The notes beneath the pieces are model-generated. The model searched no databases. It was not told the origin of the DNA and saw only the letters and a program-made list of their open reading frames with translations. Made by a program: the position numbers and the translations under genes. A stretch of 64,000 nt of DNA from Streptomyces sp. NBC_00193 (lineage in GTDB: Bacteria; Actinomycetota; Actinomycetes; Streptomycetales; Streptomycetaceae): positions 1,364,001 to 1,428,000 of the forward strand of contig NZ_JAPEMM010000001.1 of NCBI RefSeq assembly GCF_026342735.1, written 5' to 3'. Shown here piece after piece: positions 34,950 through 42,967 of the stretch. Position 1 is the stretch's first letter. Every line of letters begins with the position of its first letter.

Positions 34950-36685
34950 TTGACCGAGACCTGCGAGATGTCGAGGACGCCGGTCCAGTCGCTGATGACG
35001 ACGTTCTTGACGTCCTTGCCGACGAGCCGCTTGTAGACCGGGTGGAAGAGCGGGACGTCGAGCGCCTGCTCACCGATCTTCTTGTCGAGGGCGCCCCAGC
35101 GCTTGCCGGCCGCCGCGAGGTCGGTCAGCTTGGCGATCTCGTCGATCTCGGCGTTGACGGCCGGGTCGTCGAGCTGCGCGTGGTTGTAGTTGGTGCCGTT
35201 GGTGACGATCTGGCGGCCGTCGTAGATCGGGGCGAGGAAGGGAGCGCCGGACGGCCAGTCCGCGCCCCAGCGGGAGAGGAAGAAGCCGGGGGTGTTCTTG
35301 ACGTCCCAGCGCTTCTCGTTGAAGGCGTTGTTCTCCAGCCCCTCCAGCTTGACGGTGATCCCGGCGGCGGCGAGTGCCTGCTGCACGGCGGTGGCGACCT
35401 CGGGGCTGGTCTGCCGGTTCTGGGCGTTGGAGTGGGTGAGCGTGATGGTCAGCCCGTCCTTGAAGCCCGCCTCGGCCAGCAGTTCCTTGGCCTTGGCCGG
35501 GTCTCCGGTCCTGCCGGCCGGGAAGTGGTCGTACTTGGTGAAGCCGAAGGCCTCCTGCTCGGGCAGGAAGGTGGTGGCCGGTTCGGCGAGGGCGGAGCCG
35601 CCGGCGGCGTTGATGACGCTGGTGCGGTTGATCGCGTAGGAGATGGCCTGGCGGACCTTCGGGTTGTCGAAGGGGGCGATCTTCGGGTTGAAGGCCAGGT
35701 AGTTGACGTAGCCGAAGTGCCCGGTGCCGACCCGCCCGCTGAGCTCCTTGTTGTCGCCGATCTGGGCCAGCTCGGCGGGGCCGAGGTTGGTGTCGGTGGT
35801 GACGGCGGCCGCGTCGGGGCCGGAGCTGGTGGACAGGCGCTGGTTGATGACCGCCGCGTCGAGCCCGGAGCGGACGTCGATCTTGTCCGGGTAGGCCTTG
35901 CGCTCCTCGTCGGTCTTCTCGTCCCAGTTCTCGTTGCGCTCCAGGCTCAGGTTCTCGCCGTCGTTCTCGTTCTTGACGACCTTGTACGGGCCGGAGGAGA
36001 CCGGGTGGTCCTCGTACTTGACCCCGGTGTCCTTGGCCTTGGGCACGGGAGCGAACTGCGTCTGCGTGGCGAGGAAGGGGAACTCCCCCTCGGGCTTGCG
36101 GAGTTTGAAGACGATCGTCTTCGCGTCGGGCACGGCGATCGAGTCGAGCCCCTTGCCGCCGTCCTTGTACGGGCCCTCGTACGTCTCCCCGCCGACCAGC
36201 CAGTCGCGCAGGTACGGGGCTCCGCCCGACAGCTCGGCGGCGAAGGACCGCTCAATGCCGTACTTGATGTCGGCGGTGGTGATCGGCGAGCCGTCCTCGT
36301 ACTTCAGCCCGTCCTTGAGCGTGTACGTCCACTCGGTGGCGTCGGCGTTGGGCTTGCCGAGGTCGGTGGCCAGGTCGGGCACCACCTTGGCGCCGGCCGG
36401 GCCGGCCTCGCGGTTGCGGGTGGTGAGCGTGCGGAACACGAGCGAGGGGACGTTGCCGCCGCCGGAGGTGTACAGGCGGGCCGGGTCGAAGTCGCTCTGC
36501 GGCTCGTTGTTGAGGACGGTCAGGGTGCCGCCCTTCTGCGGGGCGGCCCCGGTGGCGCCCGCCTTGTCGCCGGCGGAGGCCTTGTCCGTGCCGTCCGTGG
36601 GCCCGCAGGCGGCGGTGCCCCCGGCCAGGACGACGCTGACGGCGACCGCGGCCACGCGGCGCGATATGAGGGACTGACGGGCCAT
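34946..36685 (-). CDS. ABC transporter substrate-binding lipoprotein (SBP_bac_5 family)
   Basis: This 579-residue family 5 binding protein has a signal peptide and a lipobox-like GGTAACG (Cys27), then FRTLTTRNREAG, TYTLKDGLKYEDGSPITTADIKYGIERS-type segments (the family signature) and PKVRQAISYAINR. I chose ATG at 36685 because the signal peptide begins there; the frame extends to 36817 without support. Family members bind peptides, glutathione, nickel or opines. The Cys leader peptide upstream suggests a sulfur-containing peptide, which is an inference. Confidence 0.93.
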   Translation of the reverse strand: MARQSLISRRVAAVAVSVVLAGGTAACGPTDGTDKASAGDKAGATGAAPQKGGTLTVLNNEPQSDFDPARLYTSGGGNVPSLVFRTLTTRNREAGPAGAKVVPDLATDLGKPNADATEWTYTLKDGLKYEDGSPITTADIKYGIERSFAAELSGGAPYLRDWLVGGETYEGPYKDGGKGLDSIAVPDAKTIVFKLRKPEGEFPFLATQTQFAPVPKAKDTGVKYEDHPVSSGPYKVVKNENDGENLSLERNENWDEKTDEERKAYPDKIDVRSGLDAAVINQRLSTSSGPDAAAVTTDTNLGPAELAQIGDNKELSGRVGTGHFGYVNYLAFNPKIAPFDNPKVRQAISYAINRTSVINAAGGSALAEPATTFLPEQEAFGFTKYDHFPAGRTGDPAKAKELLAEAGFKDGLTITLTHSNAQNRQTSPEVATAVQQALAAAGITVKLEGLENNAFNEKRWDVKNTPGFFLSRWGADWPSGAPFLAPIYDGRQIVTNGTNYNHAQLDDPAVNAEIDEIAKLTDLAAAGKRWGALDKKIGEQALDVPLFHPVYKRLVGKDVKNVVISDWTGVLDISQVSVK

Positions 36686-36876
36686 GGGGAAAGGGACCTC
36701 TCGGCGTGAAGGGAGATGCGGAAAAGGCCACGCGAGGGGCAGCGGTCCACGTCGGAGCGGTCGGCGGCATGCCGACGGCGGGGACGGAAGAACGGAAGAC
36801 GCCGCACCTGCGGGCAAAGGGCCCCGGGCGCGGCGGAACGACGGAGAAAAGAGGAAGTCGCGCGCTCAGGGAGGCG

Positions 36877-36972
36877 TCAGCGACAGAAGATGTCGGCCAC
36901 GCTGTGCGCGGTCACACCAAGCAGCGCCAGCTCAATGGCGGCGCTCGCGGTGGTGGTGTGCAGGTGCGACAT
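36877..36972 (-). CDS. Short Cys-containing leader peptide (31 residues, likely cis-acting)
   Basis: ATG at 36972 encodes 31 residues starting MSHLHTTTASAAIELAL and ending HSVADIFCR, with the single Cys just before the last residue. It closely fits my memory of the actinobacterial Ms4533A-type leader peptides found upstream of sulfur-uptake operons, where ribosome stalling at Cys codons senses cysteine. No RBS is present, but a promoter sits so that the transcript would begin at the ATG. The 191 bases between its stop and the binding-protein ATG carry C/T-rich runs and GC stems that could form an attenuator. The whole gap 36686-37018 holds nothing else I recognise. Confidence 0.72.
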   Translation of the reverse strand: MSHLHTTTASAAIELALLGVTAHSVADIFCR

Positions 36973-36979
36973 GCGGAGA

Positions 36980-37009
36980 ACAATGACCGACCATCGAACA
37001 CTTTGTCAA
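36980..37009 (-). promoter_or_regulatory. Promoter of the leader peptide and ABC operon
   Basis: On the minus strand a perfect -35 TTGACA (37009-37004) is followed by 18 bases and -10 CATTGT (36985-36980). Seven bases later comes the leader-peptide ATG, which predicts a leaderless transcript. Confidence 0.65.
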
Positions 37010-37018
37010 AGCTGGTTA

Positions 37019-38713
37019 TCAACTCCCGGGATACACCCAGGGGTTGGGCTTGCACTGAATTCCGTTGATGTCCAGGGACTTCGTCTGCTGCTGCATGATC
37101 GGGGCGAGTGCGCCCGGCGTCTGGCAGCTCACGTGGCCGTGGCCGAGCCGGTGGCCGACCTCGTGGTTGATGAGCATCTGGCGGTAGGCGAACATCTGGT
37201 CCGGGCCGAAGGTCGCCGAACCCTGCGCCCAGCGGTACGCGTTGATCATCACGCGGTTGGTCGACGCGGAGTCGCAGGAGACGTTGTCGATGGTGGTGTC
37301 GAGTCCGGACTTCTTGCACCAGACGCCGGTGGTCCCGGGGCTGGCGAGCGTGATCACGAAATCGGCCTCGCCGCCCGGCACCCGCTCGAAGGTCTTCGTA
37401 CCGCCGTGGCCCCAGCTCCGGTCGTCGTTCAGCGTGCGGTGCACGGCCTCGGCGAACAGCTGCGGATCCAGGCCGAGCCCCTGCTCCACGTCGACGCGGT
37501 AGCGGACCACCTGCCCCTTGCCGGGAGCCTGCGCCACACCGGGCACGGTGTCGAAGGCGCCGGGACCCTTCAGCTTCTCGTCGATCGGGAACTGCTGCGC
37601 CATCTTCTGGTCGTACGAGAGCTCCGGCGCGGCCTTGATCGCCGCGGAGGCGTCCGGCGTGGGCCGGCCGTCGGAACGGGAGGCGGCGGAATTGCCCTGG
37701 GCGGTATGGCTGTTGCCCTCGTCGGCGGCGCGCACGGGGTTCTTGCCGCTGTCGTTCTCGGAGACGGCCTGGCCCGCGACGATGACGGCGAGCGCGACGG
37801 TGACGGCCGCGGCGGCCATCCCGGCGTACGTACGGCCCTTGCCGCCGCGTCCGCCGGCGGACGGAGCCTCCTCGGGCTCTTCGACCGGGGTGACGACCGG
37901 CGCCCGCGGCGCGGGGATCCGGCGGTGCGAACCGGTGGCGGTGAAGGCCTCTCCGGGGAAGGCGTCCCCGGGGAAGGCGTCCCCGCCGACCGGGACCCCG
38001 CGGCGGGACCCCGTCTCGGTGAAGACGTCCTCGGCCGCGGGGACCGCGCGGAAGGAGCCCGTCGTGGCGAAGACGTCCTCGTGGACCGGGATACGGCGGT
38101 GCGAGCCCGTCGCGGTGAAGGCGTCCTCGGCGACCGGGACCCCGCGGTGCGAGCCCGTCGAGGTCATCGGCGAGTCGAGAGTGACCTGCGGGAAGCCGAC
38201 CGCGGGGGTGCCGAAGGCCGGGGTGTCGTAGACCGGGGCGTCATAGACCGGCGTGCCGAAGGCCGGGCTGTCGTAAACCGGCGTGCCGAAGGCGGGGCTG
38301 TCGTGGACGGGAGCGTCGAAGGCCGGGATCTCGAAGGCCTGGCTGTCGTAGACAGGGGTGCCGAAGGCCTGGCTGTCGTGAACCGGGGTGCCGAAGGCGG
38401 GGCTGTCGAAGGCCGGGGCGGCCGGACGGGTGCGCGGGGCCCCGCGCCAGTCCCCGTACGTCGTACCGGTGCCGGCGGCCGCGCCCCAGGCTCCGCCGGG
38501 CTCGTGCTGTTCGGGATGTCCGCCGCGCGCGCCGGACACCGGCTCGCGGCGCGGCGGGGCCGCGTACCCGCGGGGGGCGGCGGCCGGCTCGGCCCACCCG
38601 GCCGGGGCGGGGGCCGGTGCTGCGGCCCGGGCGCCGGCCTGTTCGGCCGGCTGCGGATGGCCTGAGCCGGGGCCGGGCGCCTGGCCCGACTCCTTGCGAC
38701 TATGTCGTCCCAC
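37019..38713 (-). CDS. DUF3152 membrane-anchored metzincin-like protein
   Basis: This is a 564-residue protein. A Pro/Ala-rich, repeat-rich cytoplasmic region (1-290) is followed by a TM helix (YAGMAAAAVTVALAVIVAGQ, ~293-313) and the external DUF3152 domain. That domain holds the full zinc motif HEVGHRLGHGH (517-527, HExxHxxGxxH) and a Met-turn-like APIM ~14 residues later, so it is probably a zinc metallopeptidase. Four cysteines (CKK, CDS, CQT, CKP) may form disulfides. GTG at 38713 lies four bases after the hydrolase stop. A mycobacterial homologue (Rv3207c, from memory) lies in the same gene order. Confidence 0.88.
   Translation of the reverse strand: MGRHSRKESGQAPGPGSGHPQPAEQAGARAAAPAPAPAGWAEPAAAPRGYAAPPRREPVSGARGGHPEQHEPGGAWGAAAGTGTTYGDWRGAPRTRPAAPAFDSPAFGTPVHDSQAFGTPVYDSQAFEIPAFDAPVHDSPAFGTPVYDSPAFGTPVYDAPVYDTPAFGTPAVGFPQVTLDSPMTSTGSHRGVPVAEDAFTATGSHRRIPVHEDVFATTGSFRAVPAAEDVFTETGSRRGVPVGGDAFPGDAFPGEAFTATGSHRRIPAPRAPVVTPVEEPEEAPSAGGRGGKGRTYAGMAAAAVTVALAVIVAGQAVSENDSGKNPVRAADEGNSHTAQGNSAASRSDGRPTPDASAAIKAAPELSYDQKMAQQFPIDEKLKGPGAFDTVPGVAQAPGKGQVVRYRVDVEQGLGLDPQLFAEAVHRTLNDDRSWGHGGTKTFERVPGGEADFVITLASPGTTGVWCKKSGLDTTIDNVSCDSASTNRVMINAYRWAQGSATFGPDQMFAYRQMLINHEVGHRLGHGHVSCQTPGALAPIMQQQTKSLDINGIQCKPNPWVYPGS
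37910..38416 (-). repeat. Two in-frame repeat arrays inside the DUF3152 gene
   Basis: Codons for residues 100-172 repeat a ~10-residue unit of the form DSPAFGTPVY about seven times. Residues 184-268 repeat a ~19-residue unit of the form TATGSHRRIPVxEDVF about five times. Both lie in the cytoplasmic tail. The repeats favour copy-number change by slippage or recombination. Confidence 0.85.
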
Positions 38714-38717
38714 GTCC

Positions 38718-39779
38718 TCAGCCCTTGCCGTCCTCGTCGGTGTTCACGGTGTGCCCCGCCGCGGCCGGAGCCGCTGCGCCCAGGTCCGGCTCGGCGCCGT
38801 TCCCGTCGGTGGAGGCGGCGGCGTCCAGCAGCTCCCGGAAGGCGGCCGCGACCACCTCGGGGTACTCCATCATCGCCACGTGCCCCGCCTCGGGCAGGGA
38901 CAGCAGCCGCGAACCCCGGTAGGCCGCGGCGGCCTTGCGCGCCATACGGTACGAGACGAGCTGGTCCCGGCCACCGTAGACCAGCAGGGTCGGTGCGAGC
39001 ACCCGCTGTGCCTGGCGCCACAGTCCGTGCTGGCCACCGAGGGTGTAGGCGTCGACGATGCCGCGCGAGGAACGGGTCATCGCGTCCCAGAAGTACGGCA
39101 GTGCGAGCCGCCGTTCCATTTCCTCGACGGCCAGCTCGAACGCCTCGGGCGTCACCCGCGAGGGGTCCCCGTAGCAGAGGTCCGTCACCCCCCGGGTGCG
39201 CTGTTCGGCGCTCAGGCCGCGGGTGAGGCGGCCGAAGAGCCCGGCCACTCCGGGCACGGCGAGCAGCGCGGTCGGCACGGCCGATTTCTGCACGCGCAGT
39301 TCCGGCAGGGCCGGGGAGATCAGCGTGAGCGTGCGCACCAGGTCGGGCCGGACGGCCGCGACCCGGGTGGAGACGGCGCCACCGAGGGAGTTGCCGAACA
39401 GGTGCACCGGTCCGCGTCCGGCGGCGTCGAGGTGACGGATGACGGCGCGCGCGAGGCCGGTGACGGAGTAGTCCCGGTCGGCGGGCGGCGGGGACCAGCC
39501 GAAGCCGGGCAGGTCCAGGGCCTCGCCGTCGACGGAATCGGCCAGCCGCGCCATGAGCGCGGACCAGTTCTGCGAGGATCCGCCGAGCCCGTGGACGAAC
39601 AGCGCGGGCGGCAATCCGGCCCGGACCGGCGGGCGGACCCGTACGGCCATTTCCAGCCCGGGCAGCCGGTCGGTGCGCAGCTGCTCCCCTTCGGCCATGC
39701 GCACGGCCCCCACCTGGGAAGACTGGCCGGAAGACGAGGGGTCGGTGGACCGTACGCCCGGCAGCTCGGTCGAAGACAT
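38718..39779 (-). CDS. Alpha/beta hydrolase (lipase/esterase type)
   Basis: This 353-residue hydrolase has LFVHGLGGSSQNW (oxyanion HG), nucleophile elbow LFGNSLGGA, the acid in YGGRDQLVS and His in EAGHVAMME. There is no signal peptide. The position next to DUF3152 and near moeZ matches mycobacterial LipV (from memory). A leaderless promoter precedes the ATG at 39779; the ATG at 39698 is an alternative start. Confidence 0.88.
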   Translation of the reverse strand: MSSTELPGVRSTDPSSSGQSSQVGAVRMAEGEQLRTDRLPGLEMAVRVRPPVRAGLPPALFVHGLGGSSQNWSALMARLADSVDGEALDLPGFGWSPPPADRDYSVTGLARAVIRHLDAAGRGPVHLFGNSLGGAVSTRVAAVRPDLVRTLTLISPALPELRVQKSAVPTALLAVPGVAGLFGRLTRGLSAEQRTRGVTDLCYGDPSRVTPEAFELAVEEMERRLALPYFWDAMTRSSRGIVDAYTLGGQHGLWRQAQRVLAPTLLVYGGRDQLVSYRMARKAAAAYRGSRLLSLPEAGHVAMMEYPEVVAAAFRELLDAAASTDGNGAEPDLGAAAPAAAGHTVNTDEDGKG

Positions 39780-39785
39780 GGGGCA

Positions 39786-39791
39786 ATGTTA
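39786..39791 (-). promoter_or_regulatory. -10 box of a leaderless promoter
   Basis: TAACAT on the minus strand lies six bases before the hydrolase ATG at 39779, with no RBS. Confidence 0.55.
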
Positions 39792-39899
39792 CGAGACGAT
39801 CACGCGGGTCCTCTTGTGTTCGCCGTCACAGATGCTTGCGGAACCGCCTAGCGGGGTATGCGCGATCCTCCTAGGCTCGTAAGTGGAAAGGGGTGCTCC

Positions 39900-40115
39900 A
39901 TGACTGTCGACCCTGCGGAACCGGACACCTTCCAGTCAGAGCTGCGGGACAACCTCGATGTGGAAGCCCCCGAGGCGGACGCGGCGGAGCAGAACACCGA
40001 GTTGAACCCGACCGAGGATGATCCGCTCACCCCTGTCGGCCAGCGCGAAGCCTCCGACGGGGACGCCGCGGAGCAGACCCGGGTGGTGCCCCTGGACGAT
40101 GACGACTACCGCTGA
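39900..40115 (+). CDS. Small acidic protein of unknown function
   Basis: This is a 71-residue, highly acidic protein (MTVDPAEPDTFQSELRDN ... LDDDDYR) without TM segments or cysteines, probably disordered. GAAAGGGG precedes the ATG at 39900; the in-frame ATG at 39858 would overlap the likely -10 box TAGGCT (about 39873). I do not recognise a family. Confidence 0.65.
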   Translation: MTVDPAEPDTFQSELRDNLDVEAPEADAAEQNTELNPTEDDPLTPVGQREASDGDAAEQTRVVPLDDDDYR

Positions 40116-40190
40116 GCCAGCGCTGACCAGCATCTCCGGTGGGTGACCGGCGGTCCGTACCGCGAGAAAACTCGGCTTGAACCCTCCAGA

Positions 40191-40203
40191 TTCGGTTACC
40201 GAA
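40191..40203. promoter_or_regulatory. Palindromic operator candidate before the TetR gene
   Basis: TTCGGTTACCGAA is a perfect inverted repeat around a central T. It lies 59 bases before the TetR start and next to a possible -10 TACGAT (40207-40212). Its position fits autorepression. Confidence 0.5.
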
Positions 40204-40261
40204 AAGTACGATGGCCGCGCGGCGCAAGGCGCACAGTGTTCTAGAGAAAGTGGGAGGCGGC

Positions 40262-40900
40262 GTGACAGCCATCGAGCAGACCGAGGCAGCGCGTCCGCGG
40301 GGCACGCGACTTCCGCGCCGGGCCCGGCGCAACCAGCTCCTGGGCGCCGCCCAGGAGGTCTTCGTCGCGCAGGGTTACCACGCGGCGGCCATGGACGACA
40401 TCGCGGAGCGTGCCGGCGTCAGCAAGCCGGTGCTCTACCAGCACTTTCCCGGCAAGCTCGACCTCTACCTGGCGCTCCTGGACCAGCACTGCGAGTCCCT
40501 GCTGCTCGCCGTGCGCACCGCGCTCGCGTCGACCAACGACAACAAGATGCGCGTCGCCGCGACGATGGACGCCTATTTCGCGTACGTCGAGGACGAGGGC
40601 GGTGCCTTCCGGCTGGTCTTCGAGTCCGACCTGACCAACGAGCCGGCGGTGCGCGAGCGCGTCGACCGCGTCTCGCTGCAGTGTGCCGAGGCCATCTCGG
40701 ACGTCATCGCCGAGGACACCGGCCTGTCCAAGGACGAGTCGATGCTGCTGGCCGTGGCCCTGGGCGGGGTCTCGCAGGTCGTGGCCCGGTACTGGCTGTC
40801 GAGCGAGAGCCCGGTCGCCCGTGACACCGCGGTGGGGCTGCTCACCTCCCTCGCCTGGCGCGGAATCGCCGGCTTCCCGCTGCACCCGACGGACGTCTGA
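40262..40900 (+). CDS. TetR/AcrR-family transcriptional regulator
   Basis: This 212-residue regulator has the HTH MDDIAERAGVSKPVLYQHFPGK near residues 43-64 and a helical ligand-binding domain of the actinobacterial Rv3208 type. GTG at 40262 follows GGAGG; the frame extends to ATG 40211 but without an RBS. It diverges from the hydrolase/DUF3152 genes across the small acidic gene and precedes DUF3107. Confidence 0.9.
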   Translation: MTAIEQTEAARPRGTRLPRRARRNQLLGAAQEVFVAQGYHAAAMDDIAERAGVSKPVLYQHFPGKLDLYLALLDQHCESLLLAVRTALASTNDNKMRVAATMDAYFAYVEDEGGAFRLVFESDLTNEPAVRERVDRVSLQCAEAISDVIAEDTGLSKDESMLLAVALGGVSQVVARYWLSSESPVARDTAVGLLTSLAWRGIAGFPLHPTDV

Positions 40901-40905
40901 GCTGC

Positions 40906-40929
40906 GCCGGCCCGGCTTTCCGGGCCGGC
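40906..40929. terminator. Hairpin after the TetR gene
   Basis: Ten-base arms GCCGGCCCGG/CCGGGCCGGC flank a CTTT loop. A second weaker stem follows at about 40931-40945. Confidence 0.65.
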
Positions 40930-41073
40930 CCCGGCGGTCCCCGCCGGTCTGACCGGCGGCTGTTCGCTGCGAGCGTTTTCGCCGCGCGGCGGACACGTCC
41001 CCTCTCCGGGCTAATGTGGACCGGGTAACGGCGCGGCTGATCGCGCGAACCGGACCGTCGGAGGGACAAGGCC

Positions 41074-41301
41074 GTGGAGGTCAAGATCGGCGTGCAGCAC
41101 GCACCCCGGGAGATCGTGCTCGAGAGCGACCTGAGTGCCGAGGAGCTGGAGAGCATCGTCACCGCCGCCCTGTCCGGCTCGGCGCCGCTGCTGAGCCTCA
41201 CGGACATCAAGGGCCGCAAGGTCCTCGTGCCGTCCGAGCGCCTGTCGTACGTCGACCTGGGCGAGCCCAGCGTGCGCAAGGTCGGCTTCGGCGCTCTCTG
41301 A
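41074..41301 (+). CDS. DUF3107 protein
   Basis: This 75-residue actinobacterial protein (VKIGVQHAPREIVLESD ... YVDLGEPSVRKVGFGAL) has a small alpha/beta fold and no known function; it is conserved next to the TetR gene. GTG at 41074 has GGAGGGACAAGG upstream. A possible -10 TAATGT lies at 41011-41016. Confidence 0.9.
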   Translation: MEVKIGVQHAPREIVLESDLSAEELESIVTAALSGSAPLLSLTDIKGRKVLVPSERLSYVDLGEPSVRKVGFGAL

Positions 41302-41319
41302 GCACCCAGAAGTACCGAG

Positions 41320-41351
41320 AACGGCCCGGTGGAGGACTCCGCCGGGCCGTT
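41320..41351. terminator. Terminator after the DUF3107 gene
   Basis: Ten-base arms (AACGGCCCGG/CCGGGCCGTT) are followed by a pyrimidine-rich TTCCGTTTCC. Confidence 0.8.
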
Positions 41352-41435
41352 TCCGTTTCCTCCGCTTCGGGTAGGAGCGCTGTAAGACACGCTCCCGGTA
41401 CGCCCCGGTACGTCCGCCGCTCGAGAGGATCTCCC

Positions 41436-41738
41436 ATGCTGCTGATCGAGGCGCTCGGCTCGGCTCTCCTGGGCCTCGCCCTGGCCGGGGCGGCCGTGCG
41501 TGTGCTCGGCCCGCGGCTGCCGTCCTCGCGGGTGGTCCTGGTGAGCGGAGTGGCGGGCGCCCTCTTCGGGGCCTATCTGACGCACACCGCGCTGGGCCCC
41601 GGGCACAACACCCTGTTCGCGACCCTCATCGGCGGCGCCCTGGTCTCGGCGGTGGTCCTGTCCCTGCTGCTGCGGCCCGCGGGCCGGGCGGGGAGGCCGC
41701 CCCGCCGGGCTCCGTTTTCGGTTCCGACGCGGGGCTAG
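41436..41738 (+). CDS. Small three-helix membrane protein
   Basis: The 100-residue protein has three TM segments (ALGSALLGLALAGAAVRVL; VVLVSGVAGALFGAYLT; TLFATLIGGALVSAVVLSLLL). It resembles the GlsB/YeaQ/YmgE-type stress-associated membrane proteins, but the match is loose. GAGAGGA precedes the ATG at 41436. Confidence 0.75.
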   Translation: MLLIEALGSALLGLALAGAAVRVLGPRLPSSRVVLVSGVAGALFGAYLTHTALGPGHNTLFATLIGGALVSAVVLSLLLRPAGRAGRPPRRAPFSVPTRG

Positions 41739-41771
41739 ACGGCCCCACTGACGCATGACGCCTGATTCATG

Positions 41772-41813
41772 ACCTCGGCCCCCGCACGGAAGCTTCCGTG
41801 CGGGGGCCGAGGT
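41772..41813. terminator. Perfect 42-bp palindromic bidirectional terminator
   Basis: A 21-base arm pairs with no mismatch around the centre AAGCTT. It lies between convergent genes (the small membrane protein and the ferritin-like protein). Confidence 0.85.
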
Positions 41814-41835
41814 ATATCCGTCTTCGGGGCCGGGA

Positions 41836-42594
41836 CTACGCCGCCAGGCCCAGGGCCGCCATGCGCTTGGTGTGCGCCTTGGTGATCCGGGTGAACATCT
41901 CGCCGACGGCCGCCAGGTCGAAGCCGGCCGCCATCCCGTCCACCCCGCCGACCAGCATGGTGGAGAGCGCGTCGCGCTCGGCGACCACGCGCTGCGCCTG
42001 GGAGAGCGCCTCGCCCATCAGCCGGCGGGCCCACAGCGCGAGCCGGCCGCCGCAGCGCGGGTCGGCCTCGATGGCGGCGCGCACCTTCTCGACGGCGAAG
42101 CCGCCGTGGCCGGTGTCGTCGAGCACGCTCACGACGAGCCCGCGGGTGTCGGTGTCGAGGTGGGTGGCGACCTCGCGGTAGAAGTCGCTGGCGATGGAGT
42201 CGCCGACGTACGCCTTGACCAGGCCCTCCAGCCAGTCCGACGGGGCGGTCTGGCGGTGGAAGTCGTCGACGCCCTTCGCGAAGGGCTCCATCGCGGCGGT
42301 GGCGTCCTCGTCGATCGCGGCGAGCCGGTCGCGCAGGCGCTCGAAGTGGTGGAATTCGGCGGAGGCCATCTTCGCGAGCTCGGCCTTGTCCCCGAGGGTG
42401 GGCGCGAGCTTCGCGTCCTCCGCGAGGCGTTCGAAGGCCGCGAGTTCGCCGTATGCGAGCGCCCCGAGCAGATCCACCACGGCGGCCCGGTACTGCGGCG
42501 AGGCGGAGGCCGTGGCCCAGTCCTGGGCGGCGATACCGGCTGCCTCGGCGGGGGCGCTTTCGTCGGCGGGCGATGCGTTTTCAACGGTCGACAT
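41836..42594 (-). CDS. Ferritin-like-fold protein
   Basis: This 252-residue helical protein has carboxylate/His motifs of the MiaE/ferritin-like class (YGELAAFERLAEDA; ASAEFHHFERLRDR; SDFYREVATHLDTDTRG). Homologues sit next to the rhlE-type helicase gene in actinobacteria. A di-iron role is likely, but the substrate is unknown. ATG at 42594 is seven bases downstream of -10 TATTGT, suggesting a leaderless transcript. Confidence 0.8.
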   Translation of the reverse strand: MSTVENASPADESAPAEAAGIAAQDWATASASPQYRAAVVDLLGALAYGELAAFERLAEDAKLAPTLGDKAELAKMASAEFHHFERLRDRLAAIDEDATAAMEPFAKGVDDFHRQTAPSDWLEGLVKAYVGDSIASDFYREVATHLDTDTRGLVVSVLDDTGHGGFAVEKVRAAIEADPRCGGRLALWARRLMGEALSQAQRVVAERDALSTMLVGGVDGMAAGFDLAAVGEMFTRITKAHTKRMAALGLAA

Positions 42595-42967
42595 GCACCG
42601 CACAATAGCTCGCCGAAAGGCACCGTGAACCACCTGCTCAGTCCACGTAAACGCGCCTACCTGGTGAATTCACCCGACACAGCTGCGAGATTCCGGGGTA
42701 CAGTGGTAATGCGCCTGCCGAACACTCGGCGGGCCATCCGAATGAGGATGCCCGGTCGGTGGCCCGATCGGCTCCACCCGACCGCCCTCGGTGTGATGCG
42801 CACGTTCATACGTCGCCTCCCACGAGGGGCCCCCTCAGCGGCATAAAGCGCCTGAGCGATGGCTCGTGGTCCCGCGCAGCTTTGTACGTACGTTGCAGTA
42901 CTGCAAGCCCGGCACGGTACGACCCCCCTCGCCGCCTCGCGCCGCGTCTCACAGAAGAGGCAGCACC
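42595..42967 (+). promoter_or_regulatory. Divergent region and long leader of the DEAD-box helicase gene
   Basis: These 373 bases hold a perfect 12-bp palindrome GGTGAATTCACC (42663-42674) and a possible -10 TACAGT (about 42699-42704) for the helicase. The resulting leader of ~255 bases contains several stems, including GCCGA-ACAC-TCGGC near 42718-42731. Long structured leaders are common for cold-inducible RNA helicases; regulation here is inferred. Confidence 0.45.
42602..42607 (-). promoter_or_regulatory. -10 box of the ferritin-like gene
   Basis: TATTGT on the minus strand lies seven bases before the ATG at 42594; no RBS is visible. Confidence 0.5.
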
